Source: Mikania micrantha (taxonomy: Eukaryota; Streptophyta; Magnoliopsida; Asterales; Asteraceae). Taken from it: DNA of 64,000 nucleotides. Made by a program: the position numbers and the translations under genes. The DNA lies in contig CM018680.1 in NCBI GenBank assembly GCA_009363875.1, positions 17,741,608-17,805,607 on the forward strand, in the 5' to 3' direction. Every line of letters starts with the position of its first letter. Position 1 is the first letter of the stretch. The notes beneath the pieces were generated by a model. That model was not told the DNA's origin and made no database searches. It saw nothing but the letters and a program-made list of their open reading frames with translations. Positions 21,998 to 33,202 of this stretch are shown piece by piece.

Positions 21998-23974
21998 TTG
22001 GCGGGAAACAATCAAAGGATGGCGAGAGGCAGAGCTTTTCAACTGAATGCTCCGGCAGCTCAAGCCAACCAAGATGTCGTCAATGGTACATTCCTGATTA
22101 ATAATTCCTATGCATCAGTATTATTTGATTCTGGTGCTGATTGGAGTTTTGTTTCATATGATTTTGAATGTATGCTTGGAATAACACGTACTAAGATAGA
22201 CAAACCGTTTAACATAGAGGTGGCTGATGGTAATACTATTGATATTGACACTGTTATTATTGGATGTACTGTGAAGTTAAATGATCACGTTTTCCCAATT
22301 AATTTTATACCTATGCAACTTGGTAGCTTTGATGTTATCATAGGCATGGATTGGTTAGCCACCCACAAAGCGGAAATTGTTTGTCATGAAAAATATATTC
22401 GTATTCCCTTGCCTTCGGGTGAAACTTTAAGAGTTTTTGGCGAAACTTCTAGTAAAGGTCTTAAGTTAATTTCATGCACTAAAGCACACAAGTACCTTAG
22501 GAAGAAATGTATAGCATTTTTAGCACACGTTATGGAGAAAAAGGAGAAAGGAAAGAGCATTGAAGACGTTCCTGTGATAAGAGATTTTCCTGAAGTATTT
22601 CCAGACGACTTGCCGGGTTTTCCACCAGAGCGTCAAGTAGAATTTCGAATTGATTTAGTGCCTGATGCGAACCCAGTCGCCAAAGCTCTTTACAGACTTG
22701 CGCCTTCAGAGTTACAAGAATTGGCGAGCCAATTACAAGAACTGACGGATAAGGGATTCATTCGACCGAGCCATTCGCCATGGGGTGCACCGGTCCTGTT
22801 TGTGAAGAAGAAGGACGGGTCATTCCGAATGTGCATCGACTATCGCGAGTTGAACAAGTTGACCATCAAGAATCGATATCCTCTGTCGCGCATCGACGCT
22901 CTTTTCGATCAACTTCAAGGCTCGGCATGGTTCTCAAAGATCGATCTTAGGTCTGGGTATCATCAGCTTCGTGTACATGATGATGATATTCTCAAGACGG
23001 CTTTTAGAACAAGATATGGCCATTATGAATTTCTGGTAATGCCCTTCAGCCTTACCAATGCACCAGCGGTTTTCATGGACCTCATGAACCGTGTTTACAG
23101 GCCATACTTGGATAAATTTGTGATTGTATTTATTGATGATATTCTAATATACTCTAAGAGCAAAGAAGAACACGAGCAACACCTTAAGTTGGTTGTGGAG
23201 ATATTAAGAGGAGAACGACTGTATGCCAAATTCTCCATATGTGAATTATGGCTTAAGGAAGTTCAATTCTTGGGACACATAGTCAATGAGAAGGGTGTTC
23301 ACGTCGATCCTGCGAAGATTGAAACGATGAAGAATTGGAGTACACCGAAGACACCAACGGAGATTCGATCGTTCCTTGGACTTGCCGGTTATTATTGGTG
23401 GTTTATTTCGAATTTCTCCAGGATTTTTGTCCCTCTCACTTCTTTGACTCAAGAGAATAAACCTTATGAGTGGGGACGAAAGCAAGAAGAGGCATTTCAG
23501 ACTTTGAAGCAGAAACTTTGTGATGCTCCTGTCTTGACACTGCCAGATGGAAATGATGATTTTGTGGTCTACTGTGATGCATCCAATCTAGGTCTCGGTT
23601 GTGTCCTCATGCATCGGGGAAAGGTTGTAGCATATGCTTCAAGACAGTTGAAAATTCACGAGAAGAACTACAGTACACATGACTTGGAATTTGGTGCAGT
23701 CGTGTTTGCTTTGAAGATATGGAGACATTATCTTTATGGCACTAAGTGTGTAGTTTTTACAGATCATAAAAGTTTGCAGCATATTTTCAATCAGAAAGAA
23801 CTTAACATGAGACAGCAGAGCTGGGTTGAACTGTTGAATGATTATGACTGTGAAATTCGCTACCATCCTGGTAAAGCGAATGTAGTAGCTGATGCGCTTA
23901 GTCGCAAGAGTCATGTTCAAATCCATAGTGTCCGAGTGCACACGAATCTCCATAATGACGTTCTCACAGCTTAA
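21998..23974 (+). pseudogene. Ty3 protease, reverse transcriptase and RNase H
   Basis: 658 codons stay open in the gag frame. Protease: VLFDSGADWSFVS (residues about 40-52) and LGSFDVIIGMDWL. RT: RMCIDYRELNKLTIKNRY, DLRSGYHQL, and the catalytic FIDDILIYS with both aspartates (23135-23140). RNase H: YCDASNLGLGCVLM, THDLEFGAVVFALKIWRH, TDHKSLQHIF, VVADALSRK. Two adjacent aromatic changes (YYWWFISNF where neighbours read YYRRFISNF) are local oddities. It ends at a premature TAA (23972-23974). Confidence 0.95.
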
Positions 23975-25384
23975 CAACACTCATTGGCTCAAGATAGCCT
24001 AAAAGATGAGATGTCTTGCGGGGCCGAATTACAACTGGAAACTAAGGATGATGGTTTGATGTATTATTTGAATCGGTTGTGGATACCGAACAGGAACGAT
24101 CTTAGGATGATGATTTTGGATGAAGCTCATAAGTCTCGTTACTCAATCCATCCGGGTGCTGACAAAATGTATCAAGACCATAGAGTCTTATACTGGTGGC
24201 CTGGAATGAAGAAGGATATTGCTGAGTATGTGGCCAAATGTCTTAACTGCGCTAAAGTCAAGGCAGAACACCAGCGACCTTCGAGATTGTTAGTACAACC
24301 AGAAATACCCATGTGGAAGTGGGAGAATATATCCATGGATTTTATTACCAAACTCCCACGAACTGCAAGAGGTAATGATAGTATTTGGGTGATAATAGAT
24401 AGATTAACTAAATCGGCTCATTTCTTACCGATACGTGAGGCGTACCCTGTGCGGAAATTAGCTCGTATATACGTTGATGAGATTGTTATTCGACATGGAA
24501 TTCCCCTAAGCATAAGATCGGATCGTGATGCTCGTTTCACGGCACGATTTTGGGAATCGCTTCGTGAAGCTTTTGGAACAAGATTGAATCTTAGCACTGC
24601 TTATTATCCTCAAACGGATGGACAGACGAAGCGGACAATCCAGACACTTGAAGATATGTTGAGAGCTTGTGTCATCGATTTTGGTGGCAATTGGGATAGC
24701 CATCTACCATTAGTTGAGTTCTCGTATAACAACAATTATCACGCGAGCATTGGTATGGCACCGTTTGAAGCTCTTTATGGTAGAAAATGTCGGTCACTTA
24801 TTTGTTGGAACGAGGTCGGCGAATCACATATCACTGGTCCTAAGATTATTCAAGAAACGACTGACAAGATTCACCAGATTCGCGACAATCTGTGAGCTGC
24901 TCGCAGTCGACAGAAGAGTTACACGGATAAGCGACGGAAACCTTTAGAGTTTGAAGTTGATGATTTTGTATTACTCAAGGTATCACCTTGGAAAGGAGTT
25001 ATGCGATTCGGGAAGAAGGGTAAGCTTGCTCCACGTTATGTTGGCCCTTTTAAGATTCTTGAACGGATCGGGAAGGTTGCCTACAAGTTGGAACTTCCTC
25101 CTGAACTTAGCAATGTACACCCGACTTTTCACGTGTCAAATTTAAGAAAATGTTTAGCTGATCAGGATCTTCAGATACCACTCGATGACATTTGCGTCGA
25201 TGATACCATGCACTTCGTTGAAAAACCAGTCGAGATAATGGACCGTGAAGTTAAGAAACTTAGTAGAATTCCAATTGTCAAAGTACGATGGGAGTCGAAG
25301 CGTGGTCTAGAATTCACCTAGGAACGGGAAGATCAGATGAAGCTTAAATAGCCACACTTATTCACTACGGTCACTCCAAGTTGA
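23975..25384 (+). pseudogene. Ty3 integrase with chromodomain-like tail
   Basis: Still in the gag frame. HHCC zinc segment DEAHKSRYSIHPG to CLNCAKVKAEH; core MDFITKLP and SDRDARFTARFW. In DGQTKRTIQ the catalytic glutamate of the DDE triad is replaced by lysine (AAG, 24629-24631). After TGA at 24893-24895 (CGA decay) the frame continues through VSPWKGVMRFGKKGKLAPRY, HVSNLRKCLAD and EIMDREVKKL. TAG at 25319-25321 replaces the tryptophan of the chromodomain-like TWERED motif, and TAG at 25349-25351 is the sixth stop. The natural end is TGA at 25382-25384. Confidence 0.93.
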
Positions 25385-25418
25385 ATTTCGGGACGAAATT
25401 CCCTTAACTAGGGGAGAC
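25383..25418 (+). promoter_or_regulatory. Perfect pre-PPT palindrome and polypurine tract
   Basis: GAATTTCGGGACGAAATTC (25383-25401) has perfect 8-base arms round GGA and overlaps the stop codon. After about 10 bases comes CTAGGGGAGAC, then the 3' LTR. Confidence 0.9.
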
Positions 25419-27346
25419 TGTAACATTACTGTTAAGACCTGATATGATACTTGATAATTAGTATGGATTGTTGGATGTTATTATTGTTGGTATACATTAT
25501 TGAGAATGTATATTATCACAATAAGCATAAACCCTGGGAAGTTTAGTTTGAAACACAACTAAACAGAAGAAGAGAGTTTATTGCAGTTGAATTAACATGA
25601 TATGGAATTGTTGACTTGGAATGGTAGTGGGATGGGATTCTATAACCAAAGATAGGAAAGGATATAATCATGGTCTATCGAACCTATGGTTACTTAAACC
25701 TTTGAGATGTGTAGCAAACCTAAGGACAATGGCCGGATATAAGGCTGTTAAACCTAAACATTCGAACTAAGGATTAAGGGTGGACACAAGAACATGATAA
25801 TGGGGTACATTCATGCATGCATGGACATTTCAAGTTGCCACCTTTTATAATGAAAATGAGTATTAACTTGAAAATTTGAGATAACTTAAACAAATTATCA
25901 GAATAATTTAAGATTGATTTTCTTAAACCTAAATACAATTTAATGACTTTAAATGTTGGTTATTTTAAATGAAAGTGCATGCATACTTGTGTAAATGTAC
26001 AAAGGTGTATAAGGTTATTACCTTTACAACTTGTATACCTTTGATGCATTATTAAAAATCCTCATATAGTAGATAATTAAAACTAACTAGTTTAAATTAT
26101 ATTTTTATGATGATCATTGATAAAATCTGAAGTGTTACAACGTATCTAAGATTAAATAACCTAAGTTAATGAAACACTTAATGGTTAAAAGTAAACACTT
26201 ATGGACATTTAATGGAAATGAAATGTATATACTTATGAATATGAAAAACACGATAATTACATATTGTTGAGTTGCTTTTGATTTCATATACGTGAGTGCA
26301 CATTCTACGAATAAAACACTGAATCTAAGGAATTCAGGTGACTTCTCATAACCTCCTTTTTAAATCATTTTGTTTTCAAACTCGGAGGTGGAACATGTAT
26401 ACTAGATTTAAATATTATTTTGATAACACATGGGAGACATCTGGTTTATCATTATGGTATTCATATTATTGGATTATCATTGTTTATGGATTGTCACGGA
26501 TTATCTCAGATTATCACTGCTCCATGGGTCGTTGTTGTTGACTTCGGTTCTTAGCAATGATTGCATGTATTGTCACTTGGATTATCACAACTCCATGGGT
26601 CATTGTTGTTGACTTCGGTCCTCCGCAATGATTGAATTACTAATGATGAGTGACTTTGGTCCTCCTCGGTGATTCCACTGTTTGTGAGTGACTGTGGTCC
26701 TCCGCAATGCATGTATTGTCACTTATACTATCTCAGATTATCACAAGTCCATGAGTCGTTGTTGTTGACTTCGGTCCTCCGCAATGATTGCATGTATTGT
26801 CACTTATACTATTTGGAAATATTGTTGGTTGAGTTTGGTTGAATATATATGATTGACTATTTGTGATTATTTGAATTATGTGATTGTGTGTTTGTGTGTT
26901 GGCAGTGTTGGATTATTTTGCAGGTGCACATGTGGATTTTTCATGGAAAACTATAAACTCTTATAATCATTTTGTAAACATTTTTGAAACATAAAAACTT
27001 ATGATTACTCACCAACTACTTTGTAGTTGACACTTGATTTTCTATATGTTTCAGGGAATGAAAAGAAGTAGGTTTAGGAAGATGATCTCACACTTTTAGA
27101 CATCATCACTTAGGATCTTGGACTTAGCTAAAATTAACTGGATTACTGAAGACTAGTGTTTAGTTAATTTAGCTAATCTTTTGTGTAAATTACTGTAACT
27201 AAATCATGATGAACATGATTTTTGATGTATTTACTTCGGTTGATTTAATTGATATGTGATGATTTATTTAGATGCCCATGAGCTTATGAACAATCTACAC
27301 ATCCCTCATGGCACCCCGACGATCTGCCATCGGTTGGGGTGTTACA
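25419..27346 (+). repeat. 3' LTR, internally deleted (1928 bp)
   Basis: Compared with the 5' LTR it lacks 1785 bp (equivalent to 16286-18070; junction at 25680/25681, with AA shared at the breakpoints) and 36 bp near the start between two ACTGT copies. It has therefore lost both modules, the promoter and most of the GAACCT tract. It ends GGGTGTTACA, then TSD ATTTT. Confidence 0.93.
26525..26800 (+). ncRNA. Tandem UUCG stem-loops in 3' LTR
   Basis: The counterpart of 18905-19170, with GAC-TTCG/TTTG/TGTG-GTC-type units at about 26540, 26612, 26652, 26690 and 26768. Most outer arms are kept (for example TCATTG/CAATGA). Confidence 0.5.
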
Positions 27347-27351
27347 ATTTT

Positions 27352-27545
27352 ATTAGGTTTCATTAGCAGGTTATTTGTGAATCCTAAAAATACTCTTTTA
27401 TAAAACTAGTTACGTATATAGGTATTTGGTCTAGTTTGTCTAGGAATGGAATTATTGACCCTATGTCGAAATTAAAAGGCAATCATTACATTAGATAAAA
27501 TAAAAATCTTTAGGGTGCTTGAACAATCTGATTTTTATAAGGTAA
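27352..27545. other. AT-rich flank of the Ty3 insertion
   Basis: This continues the pre-insertion DNA of 15080-15987. Nothing was recognised. Confidence 0.6.
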
Positions 27546-27571
27546 CTAGGTTAGTACCCGTGTGTTACACG
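27546..27571 (-). other. Helitron-like 3' terminus
   Basis: On the minus strand a perfect hairpin CGTGT-AAC-ACACG (27571-27559) lies 9 bases before CTAG (27549-27546), followed by T. The RPA-like pseudogene on the same strand just behind it is what autonomous plant Helitrons usually carry near this end. No 5' TC terminus or Rep/helicase was found. Confidence 0.6.
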
Positions 27572-27689
27572 AATATAAAAAGATTCATATATCATTACAA
27601 GTATGTAGTTTAAAATTATAATTAAATAATCTATTTATTTTACATAGACACAATCATCAAATTACAATAAAAAAAGTTGTTTTTCATAA

Positions 27690-28560
27690 ATTTGTAAATA
27701 TTTCTTTATATACGGCATTTATTGCTTGATTACCAACTTTACCATCTCTATCTAATATTAGTAACTTAACTCAATCTCTAGTCTTAACTCTTGACGGAGC
27801 CAAAGTGAAACAGGCAAATACTGTGAAAGATATGAATGTAAGTTAAAAGATTGCAATATAAATAAAAGAAATTTTTAGTCAATTGAAAAAGAAAGAGTTA
27901 ACTCTAAATCTTCTAGCTCTAGTCTGACCAATTTGGAGATTTTGCCACCAAACATTTTCTTGTTTTCAATAGGATTAGATTTTATGACAGCACAAATAAC
28001 ACCTAAAAAATTAAAAGTTAGAAAAATAATAAAAAAGAAATTGCATTGAGGGAAAGAAACGAACCAATTGTTGATTTGTGAGGAATGAAGTTATCATCCA
28101 TGATCTTAAACGTCGCAAAATCAAAACCATATTCAGAACAGAAATTGTCAACGCAGTTTGCAACTACGGTTTTTTCATTAAAACAAAGCTTATGTGGAAT
28201 GTCAAACACTTTGTATTTGTATCGATTTTCAGCTAAGATTGGCATATGGATGAACAAACACTACTTTTCTTGTACCAGGTTTTCATACCGGGAACAATAC
28301 CTCGTTGTAACAATGGCTTTGAATTTTGTACCCTTTAAAAAGTCAAATAGTTAAATAATATCAATTTATGTAAGTTATTTCAAATTAAAAAAACAAACCT
28401 GAAGATAGTTTAATTGTAGGGATACCTGTTCATTAATGATAATCATCTCATAAGAGTATATTTTTGTTGAGTCTTTGAACATAGGTTTGGCCCAAAGTTG
28501 GATGATACGAACCTTCAATGTATAATCATCTTTTAAAACATCCAAGTCCTTCAACAAAGT
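27690..28560 (-). pseudogene. OB-fold (RPA1/DUF223-like) protein, broken
   Basis: From the N-terminal side: LKDDYTLKVRIIQLWAKPMF and YSYEMIIINE (28557-28375), then RYENLVQEK-stop-CLFIHMPILAENRYKYKVF and CSEYGFDFATFKIMDD (about 28330-28018), and further down RVKTRD-stop-VKLLILDRDGK (about 27800-27700). This matches remembered plant replication-protein-A-like single-stranded DNA-binding proteins with two OB folds. An AT-rich gap at about 28355-28375 may be an intron. Several stops make it non-functional. Confidence 0.7.
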
Positions 28561-30121
28561 AATTCTTCAAGTATCCATTCTATGATAGAAATTAGTAAAA
28601 TGATTTTTATGATATGAAAACACAAAAATCAATAGGAAAAATTGTAAGTGGAGATGTTTACATCAAAACTGTGAGTACTCAATTTTACACAGCGATAAGA
28701 GATGAAATATATGAATTATATAAGAAATTAAATAAGATAATGATTTAAATTTAGGAGTTTTTATGGTAATTAAAGAGAATTTATTTTGTAATTAAAAATT
28801 TGAAATTAGGAAAGTATTGTGATTAATTTTCCTATATGTTAGTCAAAATTAACTGATTAAATATAGGAGGTAAATCAATCAATTAATTTTCAAATTTATA
28901 TTTTTGACCATTTTGAACTGTAATTTTTTTGAAAACACATAACTTCTTTGCAAGATGCAACAAAAATAAAGGACCGGCAATTCACCATAAGGTGCTCAAT
29001 TGTGGTACATGAATTTAAGCACATCTTGACAATATGTAGCATTAATGGAACTTGTAATTACTTACTTCCTCATCGATAAATTAATGTGCTTCTTCAAAAA
29101 TCTCACTGATGTTGGAGTCTTCTTCATCACCAATCTGTTCCTTATAACAATTAATGGGTGAAGAATACCCAAAAAAATGGTCTCAATCAGGATAAGTTTA
29201 ATCTCTAATGGGTGAAAGCAGCCTGTGGTGTAATTTTTATTTCCTAAAACCTCCTTAATCATTTTATTCACAAAATTTGATTATTATCAAAATAATATAC
29301 CTTTAGTAATCATACATGACACTAATCATGTAAAAAAAACTTTTAGATAAAAGGTGTTTGGTTTAGTCAAGCCCACCCCTGCAAAAAAAGAAACACCCAT
29401 TAAGCCTAGTTACCAAGCACCAATCCTGCTCATTTTGTCACCTGTGAAAAGTTATAAACAAAAGAAAAGGATTTATCACTTACACAAAAGTTCCCTCATT
29501 CAAACAAATCTGGCCGTTGAGAATCAGAATGTCCAATTTCATTAGAGCGCAAGCACAATATATGTGTAATCCCTATATGTTGTAGTGTGTAAATAGATTT
29601 TGCAGCTAATGCCCCCACCAATGAATAAGTTACCTGCAATTAATGATGGGGAAACACATGGAGCGGAACGTGAATGTGACTCAAGTGTTATCACATCTTC
29701 TTTATCAAAATCCCCACTGAAAGTTGTATCTATTATATTCATAAAACTCCTTAACAAATTACTTAAGTTTTGGTGAAGTGTGAGCAAAAATATATGAAAA
29801 CCCTGTAAATCCATTAGTGTTGCACGAAACCCGCTTCTGAATTCATGAACGACTGATGCCATATCTTTAATAAAAGGAAAATTATCATCAGATGTTTCAG
29901 AAGCTTCTGGGAGAAACTCTACATTTGAAGAGAAGATCAGAGAGGAGGAAGCGTGCAGATCTGAATAGGACGATCGGGATGAGGAAGCGCACAGATCCTA
30001 TAGGAAAATCGGGAGGAGATTGTGCGTGGGAGGGAGAAATGAATAATTAGGGTTTTTGTGTTTTACGAAGTTGGGAAAGAAAATGGGTTTCAGGTTACCC
30101 ATATACATATTTGATCCCATA
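28561..30121 (-). pseudogene. Unrecognised decayed gene, probably upstream part of the OB-fold locus
   Basis: On the minus strand a leader-like AAAACCCTAATTATTC (about 30053) precedes an ATG at 29862 that opens 106 codons (MASVVHEFRSGFRATLMDLQ...). At about 29638 CAG-GTAAC could be a splice donor. A second short reading frame lies at 29271-29062. I do not recognise the protein. Position and strand suggest 5' exons of the RPA-like gene or a host fragment captured by the Helitron. The rest is AT-rich. Confidence 0.35.
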
Positions 30122-30709
30122 TGTTGGAAAATAAGGACTGATGAGCAAAACCATTGAAGCCAGGCACCTAAATAAAACAGCGAATAGACAAGCTGCGGAT
30201 GCTCCTCTTTCGATTGAAGAACTACTTCAGCATCAAAAGACTATCAGCGGAAGCTTCGCCAAAAAACAAGTGTCGTTAAACATATCCCAGCTGATCGTGA
30301 CATCTTCGGAAGACAACCATTGCTTCGGAAGAAGTCTAATAACTCGGAAGACAATCTCCTCTTCCCAAATAACTGTTTATTTAATCAACTTCTGATGAAC
30401 ATCTTTCGAAAGAATAAACTCTGAACTCCAGTACATCTACTTCAACATCGGAAGACCTGAAGACTCTTGTTTCCGTTGTTGTTGACTTTGTACTTGTACG
30501 AGTCTGTTGTATCAGTGCCTGTAACAATGTCAGCTATTTGTCTTATTATTTCTTGTCTTGTATCTTATAATGTTTGGGTATTTATATCCCAACATTCTCT
30601 GAATAAAATGAATTACTTCCCCCACAATTCCTTGTGCTTTCTATCTGTTATCTTCTCTCTTTCTAAGAAAGAAAACTAAAACAACTAAAATAACTTTGTG
30701 CAAAAATCT
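30122..30709 (+). repeat. Copia 5' LTR, first part
   Basis: It aligns with 58807-59409. TATTTATA at 30579-30586 followed by AATAAA-like bases may be promoter and poly(A) signals. The LTR is cut at 30709 by the solo LTR and resumes at 45178. Confidence 0.92.
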
Positions 30710-32717
30710 TGTAACATCAGTGCCGGAAACGTCACCGGAACAGTGATCTCAACAGTAACATGAACAGTAAATCAGGTACACAATTCAATAATTATTCAGA
30801 TATCATTATCATTTCATGTATCATATCATAGTTTCAGAATCATTTCAGAAACAAAACTCAGAAACATGGTTCATCAGTCAGATAATTTTCTGGCGATACA
30901 GAACCATCATATGATTGTTAGTTAGGATTTTATTATGTATGAACGTATGTGAGACTTTACAGAACAAAACAACAACGGATGTCATTACGTGAATGCTAAA
31001 TAGACGGATTATCCGTATAGGTGACGATCTGTACGAATATATCTGAAAGTTTAACGTTCTGAATGATGTCCAATAGTTAGAAAACCATATTGAAAAGTGT
31101 AGTTATCGTCGTATTCGTACGGGTGACGATTCAAACGAATACGCGCGACGACTGCGCGATTCGATTTAAACAGTAACTTAAATATTTTCAGAAATTTAAA
31201 ATTAACGGAAGATAATTTACTAGGAATTACCACCTAAAATAAATTTCTAAACTTTACTTTTAATATCGTGATGTTCCGTTTCGAAAACGAAGGAAAAACG
31301 ACGTTTATACGCGAAAACGAACGAACCCGAACATAACCGGGTATTTCTAACCCATTTAATGTGTCAATTAATGCCACAACTACCACCACCAACCAGCTCC
31401 CCCTCAAATTTTCGTTCTCTCTCTACTTTCTCTCTCTAGAAGCCATAGCCACATCTCCTTCAATCCTCCACGAAATCAAGCGTTCTTGGTGTCAAAACGA
31501 CCACTATCACTCGTAGACCACGAAAGTACATCAGATCTACGCATTTAACCGACAGATTCGAGGTAAATTCATGAATTTGGTTCGGTTTTAGGGTTTTCAA
31601 AACCCTTAGGTTCAAAACCCTTTCTTGTCGGTTTTAAACCACCTCACACCATAGAATCTTCACTAAAACACCTTAGAATGTTGTAGGAACAAACCTTATT
31701 TCGTTCTTTAGTTGATTAGCTCGAAAATCAGGTGCTGCCCACACACCAGGCCGCTGCGGCCGAAGCCATGGCCATCAGATGGCCGAATGGCTTTAACCTA
31801 AGCAGAAGCAGCCCTTTCGGCCGAATGGCCAAGGCCTCCCTTCGGCCGAATGGCCAAGGCCTCCCTTCGGCCAGCCCTCCTTCTGTCGCCCAAGCAACTC
31901 ATTCGGTCGGCATCTTATTCGATCAGGCCAAGTCAGTCAGCCATGTCCCTTCGGTCGGGTCTCAGTCGGCAGGCTTCCTTTCGGCCAGACCCTTTCGGCC
32001 AAAGGCCATGTGGCCCAGCTATTCTTCCGGCCATCCATTCGATCGGCCAACTTTGGCCCGGCCATGCCCCTTTCTTTTGGTCAACCTTCTTTGGTTGGGC
32101 TCTCATTTGCTGAAAACCATTCGGACAAGGCTAGTTGGAGTCGGGTGAGGTGTGGGAGGCATGGGCTCTAATCAAAAGTGTGTGTGGGTGCATGCATGGG
32201 ATATAATCTAGTGGGTGTGTGCATGGTAAAATAGGAAATTAGGGTATCCTTCCCATGCAAATAACCTTGGGGGAGTAAATGATCAAACATAGAGTTATCA
32301 ATAAGGAAAATCATATGAATTCGCTATGGTATTAAGAACTAAAGTTCTTTTGAGCAATCATGGGAGTCATTTTAATCGTGATGGGTTAAGTTACATGGGT
32401 TATCTAATGAAACTATAGTTAGGGTTTTCTAGGAAAATGGGTTTTCTTAAACCACTCTAATAAATAAATATGGGTCGTTAACATCAAAGGAGCCCAACAC
32501 ATTTGGGCATTCATTTGAGGAATCATGAAGGATCAAAACAATAATCTAAGGCTAAGTGTGTTGATGTAACCATTAACACCTATTCCTTAGGAATTTCTTT
32601 GGAACATATAACTAATTTAGATGGTTCACTTGAATTATCTAAGACAAGTTATTCAAGAAATGTTAAACTAACAATAGCGAGTAATGGGCCTCAAGTTAAT
32701 CATATGGGATTAACCTA
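30710..32717 (+). repeat. Solo LTR, left half
   Basis: The promoter block with GGTGACGATCTG and GGGTGACGATTC plus ACGAATACGCG (31020-31145), GGGTATTTCTAACCC (about 31339) and a CT-rich leader (31405-31440) matches the first element's LTR in layout. The right edge is the start of nested gag similarity, about 32718. Confidence 0.85.
31735..32115 (+). repeat. TTCGGCC-rich tract with 25-bp tandem repeat
   Basis: A 25-bp unit beginning TTCGGCCGAATGG occurs twice exactly (31816-31840, 31841-31865), with further TTCGGCC variants to 32110. The 138-codon reading frame across it is a by-product of the repeat. Confidence 0.75.
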
Positions 32718-33043
32718 AGCCACTTCAAAACTCCAATGGCCCCATCATTTCCATAAAACTCCTTAGGTTTACATGCCACAAAGGTTTTGTAAGTGCACCC
32801 CTTGTTGGAAGTTCCCTCTCCGAGGTCTACATTGTTGCTTGCAGAGCCGTTGTGACCGCCGTTATTATTGGTCTTGTTCCCTGATGTTGAATTTACTTGA
32901 GCAATGATTTTAGGTATGGCAGCTTCGATACGCTTATCCACTATTTTAGCAATGTCATTGGAGCTGAGAGTTGTGTTCTTAGGATTTGCATTTTCATCTT
33001 CGGTAGTTTGCTTCGGCTTCCTCCCTCTCCTTTTTGGCAGCAT
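32718..33043 (-). pseudogene. gag: Ty3 gag N-terminus, cut off
   Basis: It starts MLPKRRGRKPKQTTEDENA, a basic gag head, and runs through an asparagine/glycine-rich linker to CTYKTFVACKPKEFYGNDGA and GVLKWL, where similarity stops. About 80 residues that should follow are absent from the whole minus-strand unit. The leader upstream (33044-33184) has no other feature. Confidence 0.85.
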
Positions 33044-33184
33044 CTTCTATACACATATACAGCACTCTTATTTCACAACTAAAGGAAATTAATCGTTATA
33101 TATCATGTAAATGCACATAAGTCCTAGGATAAGCTAAAGGCCATAGTCTAGGTCTCACTAATAGTAAATCTTAATTCTCTATAA

Positions 33185-33202
33185 CCAATGGCTCTGATAC
33201 CA
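33185..33202 (-). other. Primer binding site (tRNA-Met type)
   Basis: On the minus strand TGGTATCAGAGCCATTGG follows the LTR end TGTGACA after three bases (GAT). Confidence 0.95.

Larger units (their letters stand above)
15988..27346 (+). mobile_element. Complete Ty3 element, Tekay/Del-like, with TSD ATTTT
   Basis: The 5' LTR (15988-19729), primer site (19733), leader, gag-pol in one frame, polypurine tract and 3' LTR (25419-27346) are all present. The 5-bp duplication ATTTT (15983-15987, 27347-27351) is perfect, so both ends are original. The coding frame carries six premature stops but no frameshift, and the 3' LTR has lost 1785 bp. The LTR parts that align differ by a few percent by eye, so the insertion is not recent. 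Confidence 0.95.

Noticed and set aside
25383..25401. Palindrome as a hairpin transcription terminator
   Set aside because: This is a eukaryotic element; its fixed place before the polypurine tract suggests a reverse-transcription role instead.
31732..32148. 138-codon reading frame in the solo LTR
   Set aside because: It is produced by the TTCGGCC tandem repeats and overlaps other open frames; no domain.
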